In this document: piece after piece, positions 27,201 through 35,438 of the stretch
Layout: each line of letters opens with the position of its first letter
How positions within the stretch are numbered: the stretch's first letter is position 1
Origin: Pantoea agglomerans NBRC 102470
GTDB taxonomy: Bacteria; Pseudomonadota; Gammaproteobacteria; Enterobacterales; Enterobacteriaceae
Assembly: GCF_001598475.1 (NCBI RefSeq)
Contig: NZ_BCZA01000010.1
Location: 62,001 to 126,000, forward strand
Length of the DNA: 64,000 bases
Direction: 5' to 3'
Position numbers and translations under genes: made by a program
Notes under the pieces: model-generated
What the model was told of the DNA's origin: nothing
Databases searched by the model: none
What the model saw: only the letters and a program-made list of their open reading frames with translations

Positions 27201-29402
27201 CTGAAACGTCCAGTTTATCATGATGCCGAGGCGGCTCGCCTCGACGCACTTAAGCAGTATCATCTGATGGATTCACCGCCGACCGATGCGCTGGATCGCC
27301 TCACTACGCTTGCCGCGCGGCTGTTTCGGGTGCCGGTCGCTTTTGTCTCGCTTATTGATGAAAAGCGGCAGTTTTTTGCCTCCCGTTACGGTTTAAATAT
27401 TTCAGGTACGGCGCGCAACGTCGCCTTCTGCCACCATACCCTGGCGCAGGGCGATATCCTCTGCGTGCCCGATACGCTGAAAGATCCGCGCTTCCGCGAC
27501 AGTCCGCTGGTTCACGGCTACCCCTTTATCCGCTTTTACGCGGGAATCCCGCTCTCGACCCCGGATGGGCATCATATTGGCACGGTCTGCCTGACCGACA
27601 GCCATCCTCGTGAGCCGTTAACTGCAGAGGATCGAAAGCATCTGAACGATATTGCTGCCCTGGTGATGGATCGCATGGAGATGCATCGTCTGGAGTTATT
27701 GCGCTACACCAGCCAGCAGCGACTCGAGGCGATCTCATCCACTTCGCCTGACGCCATTGTCTGCACCGACCTTCGGCGTGGCATAACCTTCTGGAACCCG
27801 GCCGCCACCGCGCTGTTCGGCTACAGCGCAGAGGAGATGCGAGGCCAGTATATCAGCGAGCTGATCCCTGCTCGCTGTCAGACTGACTACCGTAATGAAC
27901 TGGTCCGGATTACCTCTGACGAAGCAGCTATCTCGCACCCACGCTCTTTGCAGATATGGGGTGTTACGCGTGAAGGTCGTGAATTTCCGGCAGAGGTCTC
28001 TTTTTCGGGCTGGCGTGAAGAGGGCGAACGGCTGGTGGGCATGATCATCCGCGATGTCACGGCCCGCTATGAGAGTGAGGCGCGGCTCTGTGAGCTGGCC
28101 TCACTGGATATGCTGACACGTCTCGCCAGCCGCAGCGCGTTTATGGATCAGGTCGGCCAGCTGACCAGGGCGGGCGTCCCCTATACGTTACTGATGACCG
28201 ATCTCGATGGTTTTAAAGAGGTTAACGATACGCTGGGGCATGCTGCAGGCGATGCGTTATTGTGCCACGTTGCCGAACAGATTCGTGCGGTGTGCGCCAG
28301 TGCCGTGACGGCTGCGCGCCTGGGCGGTGATGAATTTGTGATCCTGTTAGCGGGCGGCAGCGCAGAGGCGGCGATCACGGCGGAGAAACTGATTGCGGCC
28401 GTTCAGACGCCGTTCCGCTATCACGACTCACCGGTGGTGGTCGGTGCCAGCACCGGCATCGCCTCCTATCCGGAGCACGGCAGGGATCCCTCTTCGGTGA
28501 TGTCCGCCGCTGATCTGGCGCTCTATCGCGCCAAAGCGTCGGGTAAAGGCTGCAGCATGCTGTTTATGCCCGCGTTTCGTGAAGCGGAGCAGCAGCGCCG
28601 CCGCTTTGAGCGCGAACTGGAAACGGCGGTGCGGCAGCAGCAGTTCACTCTTTACTATCAGCCCCGCTACGACGTTGAAAGCGGAAAGCTTATTGGCTGC
28701 GAGACACTGGTACGCTGGCAGCATCCGACGCGCGGGCTGCTGTTGCCGGCTGAATTTATCGGCATGCTGGTTAAAAGTCCGCTTTCAGTCACGCTGGGTG
28801 AATGGATCATCCGCAGTGCTCTGGCACAGGTCCGGCAGTGGCAGGTTCGCTCTCCTCAGCTTCGCGTCAGCATTAACCTGTTTCCGCGCCAGCTTGCAGG
28901 GAACAGCCTGGAGACGGTAATACGTGAGAGTGCCGGAGGCGATGCCGGTTTTGTTGAGCTGGAAGTGGATGAGCCACTGCTGGCCGTGCTGATGCAGGAT
29001 ATGCCGGTTCAGGTTGACGCCGTACGCCGAACGGGAGCCTCGTTCGTTATCGATCATTACGGGCGTACGCTGGGGGCGATTAACCTGCTGCGCTATAGCG
29101 TTGTGACGGGTTTTAAAATCGATAAGTCGATGACGCACGAGCTGGGTTCCAGCATGCGGGTGCGTATGATGTTCCGGGCCATTACCGCGCTCGGCAAAAG
29201 CCTGGGTATCCGGGTGGCCGCCGAAGGCGTGGAAGATAAAGAGCAGATCGCTTTTGTTACGGCCGCCGGATGCGACATTATGCAGGGCAATGGCCTGTGC
29301 CAGCCACTGACGCCGGCGGACTTTGAGGCGATGCTGTGCGGAGAGGAGTACTGTGCGCCCGCTGTCGCTATCGCCAGCGGTTATGACGTTACGCCACGCT
29401 AA
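27201..29402 (+). CDS. GAF-PAS-GGDEF-EAL(degenerate) protein, probable CTG start
   Basis: A 733-residue soluble protein: GAF (about 20-165), PAS (about 170-290), GGDEF (about 300-455) and EAL-like (about 470-725). The cyclase motif is intact (GGDEF at 375-379), whereas the EAL part has ETL for EAL and DHYG for DDFG, so it should act mainly as a diguanylate cyclase. The first ATG (27267) would remove the conserved start of the GAF domain; in-frame codons upstream encode KRPVYHDAEAARLDALKQYH, typical of this family. No ATG, GTG or TTG lies between the upstream stop (27180) and 27267, but AGAGGAG is 7 bases before CTG at 27201, the most likely start (ACG at 27198 is an alternative). Confidence 0.88.
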   Translation: MKRPVYHDAEAARLDALKQYHLMDSPPTDALDRLTTLAARLFRVPVAFVSLIDEKRQFFASRYGLNISGTARNVAFCHHTLAQGDILCVPDTLKDPRFRDSPLVHGYPFIRFYAGIPLSTPDGHHIGTVCLTDSHPREPLTAEDRKHLNDIAALVMDRMEMHRLELLRYTSQQRLEAISSTSPDAIVCTDLRRGITFWNPAATALFGYSAEEMRGQYISELIPARCQTDYRNELVRITSDEAAISHPRSLQIWGVTREGREFPAEVSFSGWREEGERLVGMIIRDVTARYESEARLCELASLDMLTRLASRSAFMDQVGQLTRAGVPYTLLMTDLDGFKEVNDTLGHAAGDALLCHVAEQIRAVCASAVTAARLGGDEFVILLAGGSAEAAITAEKLIAAVQTPFRYHDSPVVVGASTGIASYPEHGRDPSSVMSAADLALYRAKASGKGCSMLFMPAFREAEQQRRRFERELETAVRQQQFTLYYQPRYDVESGKLIGCETLVRWQHPTRGLLLPAEFIGMLVKSPLSVTLGEWIIRSALAQVRQWQVRSPQLRVSINLFPRQLAGNSLETVIRESAGGDAGFVELEVDEPLLAVLMQDMPVQVDAVRRTGASFVIDHYGRTLGAINLLRYSVVTGFKIDKSMTHELGSSMRVRMMFRAITALGKSLGIRVAAEGVEDKEQIAFVTAAGCDIMQGNGLCQPLTPADFEAMLCGEEYCAPAVAIASGYDVTPR

Positions 29403-29457
29403 TCGGTCTGATTGTGGCGAGCGTAGCGGAGGATGCCCGACGCTGATAGTCTGCGCC

Positions 29458-30030
29458 TCAGGGTGAGTGTGCGGGCTGGTATTCCTGTTTCAGCAAGCCG
29501 AAGATCCAGTCATCCTGCCACTGGCCGTTGAGGAAGAAGTTCTGCCGCAACGTCCCCTCCTGCACAAAGCCCGCTGAAATCAGGGTCCGGCGTGAGGCCG
29601 CATTGCCTGCCGTCACCGTCGCGATCAGTTTGCGGTATTCCTGTTGCTCAAAGCAGAAGGTGATAATGGCATGCAGAGACTCGCTGCCGTAGCCTTTGCC
29701 CTGCGCATCTGCGGCCAGAATAAAGCCAAACTCCGCAATACCCTCTCCACGATCGATAAACCCGCAAAAGCCAGCCGGAGCACCGGATGTTTTTTCTCCG
29801 ATAACCAGACAGAGCCAGTGCCTGCAGCCCTTGTACCAGGCGGGCAGGCGGACATCAAATGAGTGGGTTCTGATCTCTTCAGCGCTGCGCGGATCGCTGA
29901 TGTACTGCATCACCGATCTATCCTGACTGACTGCCAGATAGAAGGGCCAGTCTTCCTGCCGAAGTGACCGATAAGTCAGGCGCGGCGAGGTGACTTTCAG
30001 CAGTATTTCAGCAGACTCTTCAGTTGTCAT
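29458..30030 (-). CDS. GNAT acetyltransferase, RimJ/RimL-like
   Basis: A 190-residue acetyltransferase of the RimJ/RimL/SpeG-type GNAT group (Acetyltransf_3). Typical features are SPRLTYRSLRQEDWPFYLAVSQD at the start, motif A EFGFILAADAQGKGYGSESLHAII with GKGYG as the acetyl-CoA loop, and the C-terminal NAASRRTLISAGFVQEGTLRQNFFLNGQWQDDWIFGLL. The ATG at 30030 (MTTEESAEIL) has GGGAG 8 bases upstream; a start at 30081 would add unrelated residues. Its substrate may be a protein N-terminus or a small amine. It lies convergent with the preceding gene, 55 bp away. Confidence 0.85.
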   Translation of the reverse strand: MTTEESAEILLKVTSPRLTYRSLRQEDWPFYLAVSQDRSVMQYISDPRSAEEIRTHSFDVRLPAWYKGCRHWLCLVIGEKTSGAPAGFCGFIDRGEGIAEFGFILAADAQGKGYGSESLHAIITFCFEQQEYRKLIATVTAGNAASRRTLISAGFVQEGTLRQNFFLNGQWQDDWIFGLLKQEYQPAHSP

Positions 30031-30288
30031 CGTGCAACTCCCTGCGGATCGGATCTCTGTGGCGATGGCGCAAAATAACACAGAGTGGCTGACTGGCGGG
30101 ACGCGCTTTTGCCGCTCTGCGAGGTATCCCGCAATCCCGACGCTATTTCACCAGCTCCTGCTCTCGTGCATTGTCCAGCTCCCGCTTGCCACATTTGCTC
30201 TTATCGCTGCGCTGTCAGGCCTTCTGCCCACTTCATTGCTACGCTTTTAGCCAGATGGCTGAAATTGACCCTGATGAGAGTAATCCCC

Positions 30289-30858
30289 ATGGAATTGAAA
30301 ACGTTTGAAACTGGAGCCTGGGCTGCGCTGCAGGAATCTGCAACCGATCCACAGGGTGGATTTCGTTATCTGATGCTCTGTACGGTCGATGCTCTGCTAC
30401 AACCTCAGGCGCGCACCGTGGTTCTGCGCAAGTGTGCCGACGACCGCAGGATGCTGACATTTCATACGGATGTTCGCAGCCCGAAGTGGCAGGAGATGGC
30501 GGCGAATCCGCAGGTCACCGTGCTGGGATATTGCCATCAGCGTCGCCTGCAGTTACGGCTGGCAGGGCGGGTTGCGTGTTATGCGGCGGGAAGTGATGTT
30601 GCCCGGGCAGCCTGGCGTGCGTTACCGCAGCACACGCGGCAGACTTACACCGGCGGACCTCCTGGGGAAGCGCGGACAACGGCTAACGAGACGTCTGACG
30701 CGACGGCAGCGGAAACCGGGGAATCCCGTTTTGGCGTGGTGATTTTGCAGGCCGGTGTGCTGGACGCTTATCAGCTTCAGCGAAACGAAAATCAGCGCGG
30801 CCTGTTTCGCTATTCGGCTAACGGCGAGTTGCAGGAAAGCGAGTGGCTCAATCCCTGA
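30289..30858 (+). CDS. pyridoxamine-phosphate-oxidase-like flavoprotein
   Basis: A 189-residue protein of the PNPOx-like FMN-binding split-barrel fold, close to the Alr4036 type. The core reads QGGFRYLMLCTVDALLQPQARTVVLRKCADDRRMLTFHTDVRSPKWQEMAANPQVTVLGY, with the Arg/Lys residues that hold FMN phosphate (RTVVLR, DVRSPKW), and the C-terminal GESRFGVVILQAGVLDAYQLQRNENQRGLF. The longer frame from 30085 overlaps the divergent acetyltransferase promoter region and adds nonconserved residues, so the ATG at 30289 is chosen. True pyridoxamine oxidase activity is not implied; a flavin- or heme-related reductase role is equally possible. Confidence 0.78.
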   Translation: MELKTFETGAWAALQESATDPQGGFRYLMLCTVDALLQPQARTVVLRKCADDRRMLTFHTDVRSPKWQEMAANPQVTVLGYCHQRRLQLRLAGRVACYAAGSDVARAAWRALPQHTRQTYTGGPPGEARTTANETSDATAAETGESRFGVVILQAGVLDAYQLQRNENQRGLFRYSANGELQESEWLNP

Positions 30859-31144
30859 CCCGATGTGCCTGATTCACTTCAGGTCAGGTCAACGCCTGAT
30901 TGATCCTCTTTTCGCGCACACGATAAAAGAGATTTCACTGTCTGCCGCTTCGTTAGCTGTTTTTTATCTGCCTCACCGCTTATCCGATTTTAGCACCACG
31001 TTATCTTCATATGATGGCGTTTTTCTGCTTTTTCCTATCTTTTGTCATTGTTTGTGCCAGGCTTTAACTAACCGAAAAGCAGTGACTTATGCTCAAGGTA
31101 AAGAAAAGTACAAATGATCGCTCTGTATCACAGGCAGGTTAAAC

Positions 31145-32623
31145 ATGAACAATCAACCTCCTGAAAAACCAGGGTCAGAGGGTAGCGACCAGGTGCTAAG
31201 CCTGGCGGAGGAAACCGTTGAGGTCTCGAAACAGCGGGTCATCGACGGTCATGTCAGGGTTACCCGACAGGTCACTGAGCATCAGCAGAAGATTGCGCTG
31301 ATGCTCCGGCATCAGACGGCGGAAATAGAACGCATTCCTAAATCGGAACGGCTGGCTGAGATGCCGGAGATCCGTGAAGAAAATGGCGTTCTGATCATTC
31401 CTGTCGTTGAAGAGGAAATCGAGATCGTTCGTCATCTGGTGCTGAAAGAGGAGTGGCATATCCGCAAAGTTGTCAGTGAGGAAGCGACAGAACAGGTCGT
31501 CTCCCTGCGCAAACAGCACGCTCACCTGACCCGAACACGCTATTCAGAGCCGTCCGAATCCATCACCGAGGAACACAACATGGCGCGTGAAACAATCGTA
31601 ACAATGTTCAGCAATATCTCACTGGCAGAGGGTGCAAAGCGTAACCTGATCAAGGCCGGGTTCCTTGATGATGACATTGATATCATCTCCGGTGATCGTT
31701 TGCGTACCGAAGGTCAGGAGGCCCGTCACCCTGGTTTCTGGCAACGCCTGTTCGGCAATACGCTGGAGGAGGATCAGGCCGAAGTGTATGAAGACGCGAT
31801 GCGAACCGGCGGAGTAGTGCTGTCGCTGCGGGCCGATGAAGATGAGTTACCTCGCGCCTTGGGCATCCTTGATGCACATGAAGAACTTACCGAGCGCAGT
31901 GCGGCGCTGCCCGATGATTACGCGCCAGGTTACGCGACCAGTGATGGTCTGACAGCACCTGCCAGTGGAACGCTTCAGGATAATGCCGCCGCCGATCCGC
32001 TCTCTAGCGATCCTGCCCATCGTGGCGCTGCCCGTACCGCCCTGACCGGTGACGAAAGTGACGAGGATGTACTGCGTCTGGCAGAGGAGCGACTGGAAGT
32101 GGGTAAACGTCTGGTCAGCGAAGGTTCAACCCGCGTTCGCCGCTACACTGTCACCGATCAGGTCTCAGAAAATGTCTCGCTGCATGAGCAGCACGCCGCA
32201 ATCTTCCGTCGTCCGGTGAATGAATCAGGTTCACCCACCCATGTTGACTGGTCTGAAAAAACTGTCGAAGTGGAAGAGACGCATGAGCAGCCCGTGATTA
32301 ATAAGACCGCGGAGATCATTGAAGAGGTGGTGTTACGCAAAGAGACAAGCGATCGGGTTGAAACTATCAACGATTCGGTACGCCGTCAGGAAGTGGATAT
32401 TGACCATGCCAGTACAGATCCTCTCGGCGCAGATCGGCTGACCGGGAATCGTACTGTGGCCGATCCGTTGCTTGAAAGCACGCGTCAGGCCCGCGCTGAC
32501 CACGACACCCGTCCGGTAACGCCAGGCAGCGAGCCAGCGCATAAAGAGGGTTTCGCGGAAAAGGCCGGTGATAAAATCGCGGAAGCGAAAGAGAAAGTCG
32601 AAAACAAGTTTGAAAAGCCGTAA
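31145..32623 (+). CDS. tandem DUF2382 (YsnF/AvaK) stress protein, apparent fusion
   Basis: A 492-residue acidic protein with two DUF2382 domains: residues about 17-130 (LAEETVEVSKQRVIDGHVRV...) and about 305-410 (LRLAEERLEVGKRLVSEGSTRV...). Between them is a general-stress-protein-17M-like module (MARETIVTMFSNISLAEGAKRNLIKAGF, about 146-245). The tail (GFAEKAGDKIAEAKEKVENK) resembles CsbD/LEA-type stress proteins. The middle module starts with its own Met (ATG at 31580) preceded by GAGGAA 6 bases upstream, so the gene looks like two former genes fused in frame, with an internal start kept. Function in the family is tied to general or desiccation stress but not defined. Confidence 0.85.
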   Translation: MNNQPPEKPGSEGSDQVLSLAEETVEVSKQRVIDGHVRVTRQVTEHQQKIALMLRHQTAEIERIPKSERLAEMPEIREENGVLIIPVVEEEIEIVRHLVLKEEWHIRKVVSEEATEQVVSLRKQHAHLTRTRYSEPSESITEEHNMARETIVTMFSNISLAEGAKRNLIKAGFLDDDIDIISGDRLRTEGQEARHPGFWQRLFGNTLEEDQAEVYEDAMRTGGVVLSLRADEDELPRALGILDAHEELTERSAALPDDYAPGYATSDGLTAPASGTLQDNAAADPLSSDPAHRGAARTALTGDESDEDVLRLAEERLEVGKRLVSEGSTRVRRYTVTDQVSENVSLHEQHAAIFRRPVNESGSPTHVDWSEKTVEVEETHEQPVINKTAEIIEEVVLRKETSDRVETINDSVRRQEVDIDHASTDPLGADRLTGNRTVADPLLESTRQARADHDTRPVTPGSEPAHKEGFAEKAGDKIAEAKEKVENKFEKP

Positions 32624-32657
32624 TACCGGAGCGGTGATTGTCGCCTTCTATGCCTGA

Positions 32658-32683
32658 AAACCCGTCGCAGACGGGTTTTTTTC
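32658..32683 (+). terminator. rho-independent terminator of the DUF2382 gene
   Basis: Stem AAACCCGTC / GACGGGTTT with a 3-base loop and a run of T, 34 bp after the stop. Confidence 0.92.
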
Positions 32684-32836
32684 ATAAATCACACTGAAAT
32701 TCTGTAGGCAATTTAATGGCATCACTTAGACCTGACACCCGTTGACGGAGAATGGCCACATTGAAAGTTGTATAGAGCTCTCGTCTTAAGTGTGTGTACG
32801 TTATTCGTGACCTGCCCCTAGTATTAGATACAACGA

Positions 32837-33670
32837 TCAGTTAGTAATGTCGGTTTGTTCACCTTCTGATTTTCCATTTCTCCAGCCTGCTGCAAATTCA
32901 GACGGCGTCTGGTAATTCAGCGATGAATGAGGTCTGGACTCGTTATAGTCCTGCCGCCAGTCATTAATGATTTTCCGGGCATGAACAATATCGCTGAACC
33001 AGTGCTTATTCAGACATTCATCGCGAAAGCGTCCGTTAAAACTCTCAATAAATCCGTTCTGTGTCGGTTTACCGGGCTGAATAAGCCGCAGCTCCACGCA
33101 ATGCTCAAAGGCCCATTGGTCAAGTGCTCTACAGGTAAACTCCGGCCCCTGGTCAGTTCTTATCGTAGCCGGATATCCGCGAAACAGCGCAATACTGTCC
33201 AGAATATGCGTGACCTGCACGCCTGAAATCCCAAAGGCAACAGTGACAGTCAGGCATTCCTTTGTGAAGTCATCGACGCAGTTAAGGCACTTGATCCTGC
33301 GACCGGTGGCCAGTTCATCCATGACGAAATCCATTGACCAGGTCAGATTGGGCGCATCCGGGCGAAGCAGCGGAAGCCGCTCAGTCGCCAGACCCTTACG
33401 ACGTCGTCTGCGCTTCACACTCAGGCCGTTAAGGTGATAAATGCGGTATACCCGCTTGTGGTTGACGTGAAGGCCCTCACGACGCAATAACTGCCAGATC
33501 CGCCGGTAACCAAAGCGACGGCGTTCAGGTGCCAGCTCTGTGATGCGTAGAGATAGCTGCGCGTCAGCAGCCGGACGCTGAGCTGAATAACGGCAGGTTG
33601 AAAGAGACAGACCTGCCAGCCTGCAGGCACGACGTTGCGACAGACCCGTTGCATCACATATGACTTCCAC
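32837..33670 (-). CDS. IS3-family transposase OrfB (DDE integrase domain)
   Basis: The catalytic half of the transposase. After the HTH_21 segment (ERRRFGYRRIWQLLRREGLHVNHKRVYRIY) the rve core has the DDE residues in WSMDFV (Asp), RTDQGPEF (Asp) and NGFIESFNGRFRDECL (Glu). The C-terminal YNESRPHSSLNYQTPSEFA is typical of the family. The frame continues upstream of the GTG at 33670 through LTTDQKREA into the end of orfA, as needed for the programmed -1 frameshift that makes OrfAB. OrfB itself is intact. Confidence 0.93.
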   Translation of the reverse strand: MEVICDATGLSQRRACRLAGLSLSTCRYSAQRPAADAQLSLRITELAPERRRFGYRRIWQLLRREGLHVNHKRVYRIYHLNGLSVKRRRRRKGLATERLPLLRPDAPNLTWSMDFVMDELATGRRIKCLNCVDDFTKECLTVTVAFGISGVQVTHILDSIALFRGYPATIRTDQGPEFTCRALDQWAFEHCVELRLIQPGKPTQNGFIESFNGRFRDECLNKHWFSDIVHARKIINDWRQDYNESRPHSSLNYQTPSEFAAGWRNGKSEGEQTDITN

Positions 33671-33693
33671 GGCTTCCCGCTTCTGGTCTGTCG

Positions 33694-33956
33694 TCAGAAC
33701 TTTCGACCCAAAGCCACCTGAAGCGCCTCCTTATCCAGCATGGCTTCGGCGAGCAGCTTCTTAAGGCGGACGTTCTCCTCTTCAAGTAACTTAAGCCGCT
33801 TTACCTCAGGGACTTCCATGCCGCCAAACTTCTTGCGCCAGGTGTAGAAAGTAGCGTCTGAAATAGAATACTTACGGCAGAGTTCCCGTGCAGAAACCCC
33901 GGCTTCGGCCTCGCGGAGGATACTGATGATCTGTTCGTAGGAAAACGCTTCTTCAT
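33694..33956 (-). pseudogene. IS3-family OrfA with a one-base deletion
   Basis: Reading from the ATG at 33956 gives MKKRF and then leaves frame. From the next codons on, one frame over, the standard OrfA continues: EQIISILREAEAGVSAREL, then CRKYSISDATFYTWRKKFGG with the HTH, and the leucine-zipper part LLEEENVRLKKLLAEAMLDKEALQVALGRKF up to the stop at 33694. The length is 263 bp where 264 is expected. The missing base falls in or next to the T run after codon 5 (33942-33945 on the plus strand). No in-frame start codon rescues the rest. Confidence 0.85.
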
Positions 33957-34029
33957 GGGGATGCCCTCATGTGGCTTATGAAGACATTACTAACATCGGG
34001 GTGTACTAATCAACGGGGAGCAGGTCATA

Positions 34030-34323
34030 TCAGTCATAGCACCATCGCCTGGCACGGGCTGACTCGATTACCATCCCGATAGTAAGAGGGATGGCCTCGC
34101 GCGGGTTTTTTGGATAGTAGAGGCTGAAAGTCACCAGATCAGAATCCATTCCAAACGCATCGAAGACGTTCTGAAGGCATTCCGCAGCGTCCTCCGGGTC
34201 AAGCTTCATGTCCTGATTAAGCGACATCTCTGGCGTGAGTGTTTTTTTCCGGAACGTAAGCAGCGATCGGCCGTTCCACGGCTCAATGAGTGCCATTACG
34301 CGTGCCTGTGTGTCATCTACCAT
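34030..34323 (-). CDS. DUF1493 family protein
   Basis: A 97-residue protein of the enterobacterial DUF1493 family (DDTQARVMALIEPWNGRSLLTFRKKTLTPEMSLNQDMKLDPEDAAECLQNVFDAFGMD...). The helical plan with LNQDMKLDPEDA in the middle resembles an acyl carrier protein, but the position of the phosphopantetheine serine is not a serine, so carrier activity is not expected. Its start overlaps the end of the upstream gene by 7 bases, so the two are coupled. The stop lies 3 bp from the IS end, so the insertion came to rest just behind the gene without breaking it. Function unknown. Confidence 0.75.
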   Translation of the reverse strand: MVDDTQARVMALIEPWNGRSLLTFRKKTLTPEMSLNQDMKLDPEDAAECLQNVFDAFGMDSDLVTFSLYYPKNPREAIPLTIGMVIESARARRWCYD

Positions 34324-34808
34324 AACTTATCCTCCCCGCGAGCGATGGCATTGTACAGTCTGACCGAATTGAAACTGATATCGGCAACGTCTCTTGCCAG
34401 AATCACCCAGCCCACGACGGGTATCGCCCGACCAACAAAGGTGCTGAGCTTATGCGTAAAAAGGATACGCGCGGTCCGGGGCGGGTATCCCCCTACGATG
34501 GTGGGGAGCTGTATGCCGAAAGGAAACTTGGCGTTAGGGAATACTCTGCGTGCTGCCCGTGAGGCATAGGAGGTACCTTTGAGAGCATCGCGCGGTTTGG
34601 TGCGGGTAGTCAGGACATTACGTCCAGACAGGATGGCCACGATCGCTCCGAAGTCATCAATGCCCAGCTGTTCAGCGACTTCTTCACAGAAAATCATGAA
34701 AAAGAGCTCACCAGCGGTGAGGTTCGGTCTACCTGCGTAGAAATAGGTGTTATTGAGTTCTTCAGTCGTATCCACTGCCAGCTCCCACAAGTTCACTTCA
34801 TTCATCAT
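34317..34808 (-). CDS. STM2901-like protein of unknown function
   Basis: A 163-residue protein resembling the Salmonella STM2901 family, which is often found beside DUF1493 genes. N-terminal helices (AGELFFMIFCEEVAEQLGIDDFGAIVAILSGRNVL) are followed by a basic segment and a C-terminal glycine/alanine-rich hydrophobic hairpin, STFVGRAIPVVGWVILARDVADISFNSVRLYNAIA, that could insert in a membrane. No signal peptide is seen. Two adjacent ATG codons (34808 and 34805) follow AGG very closely, so the exact start is open. The family name is recalled from sequence style, not searched. Confidence 0.65.
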   Translation of the reverse strand: MMNEVNLWELAVDTTEELNNTYFYAGRPNLTAGELFFMIFCEEVAEQLGIDDFGAIVAILSGRNVLTTRTKPRDALKGTSYASRAARRVFPNAKFPFGIQLPTIVGGYPPRTARILFTHKLSTFVGRAIPVVGWVILARDVADISFNSVRLYNAIARGEDKLW

Positions 34809-35191
34809 CCTGATGCTTTTTAAACAATACCTCGCGCGTTCATGCTTGACAACCTGACGGTCTGGGACAGGATAATAAAAAACGGTAATTTCACCTCATC
34901 TCCCTACAGGCACTCGCGGCATCATTTCAGAAATGGGCATGGTTTCGCTATCCTTATGTCTTAAATGATTTTTTATGCCGTCAGCGCGCTGAATAACGGG
35001 AGCGGGGCGTCATCAGGCACTCTGGGGCGCATACCTGGCCATAGAGAGATAAAGGTTATAGAAAGGTTCCTGGGGTATTAAACATTTCCCATTGTCTATA
35101 TCCATACCTTACATAGACCTGCATTTATCGATACCACAGGAATCTACATTAGAGTCACATAAGCGATTTGCTAGTGACGGCTTTGCCTTAT
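34809..35191. other. gene-free region upstream of the STM2901-like gene
   Basis: About 380 bp without a credible gene. It is AT-rich around 35040-35150 and probably carries the promoter of the STM2901/DUF1493 pair. The composition break fits an accessory insertion. Confidence 0.4.
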
Positions 35192-35365
35192 TTAAGTTTG
35201 CTCCAGGGTTTTCTTAAGAGATAAGAAGGCTTCCTGTACACGCTGGTTACCAGTCTGTGCTGCCACGAAGCGATGAACCCCCCTCGCGTTGTGCAGACCG
35301 CGATCCCTGACTACCCTTGCTGTTGTTTCTATTCCCAAAGCGGGCCGGATAGCCTGAACGCCGGA
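35192..35365 (-). pseudogene. protein-like remnant without a start
   Basis: Between two stops the minus strand reads a protein-like stretch: ...ALGIETTARVVRDRGLHNA, RGVHRFVAAQTGNQRVQEAF, LSLKKTLEQT, stop. The composition is that of a real C-terminus, but there is no ATG/GTG start or ribosome binding site, and the frame closes upstream at 35366. It may be the tail of a gene lost when the neighbouring accessory DNA came in, or a short TTG-started peptide (35338). Family not recognised. Confidence 0.3.
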
Positions 35366-35391
35366 TTAGCATCTGCAATTTTTAGTCATTA

Positions 35392-35417
35392 ACGGCAGGC
35401 GATCGTGAATCTGCCGT
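35392..35417 (+). promoter_or_regulatory. inverted repeat just upstream of the uvrA-like gene
   Basis: ACGGCAG (35392-35398) and CTGCCGT (35411-35417), perfect 7-bp arms 12 bases apart, 21 bp before the ATG. It may be an operator or an mRNA hairpin near the ribosome binding site. Confidence 0.45.
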
Positions 35418-35438
35418 GCATTATCAATCAGGGAAATC

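Larger units (their letters stand above)
32808..34027 (-). mobile_element. IS3-family insertion sequence (IS407-like), probably inactive
   Basis: A 1220-bp element bounded by TGACCTGC...GCAGGTCA. The imperfect terminal inverted repeats extend about 44 bp and share GTTAGTAATGTC at their inner ends (IRL 32808-32851, IRR 33984-34027). It encodes OrfA and OrfB on the minus strand in the IS3 arrangement. The flanks (left TTCG, right TATC) show no target duplication. orfA carries a one-base deletion, so the copy is likely dead by itself. The group assignment comes from the OrfA/OrfB sequence style and is tentative. Confidence 0.9.

Noticed and set aside
27048..27263. 71-codon minus-strand frame
   Set aside because: Overlaps the start of the GAF-PAS-GGDEF-EAL gene and lacks start signals.
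30085..30288. N-terminal extension of the PNPOx-like protein
   Set aside because: Cysteine/proline-rich residues without family match, overlapping the upstream control region.
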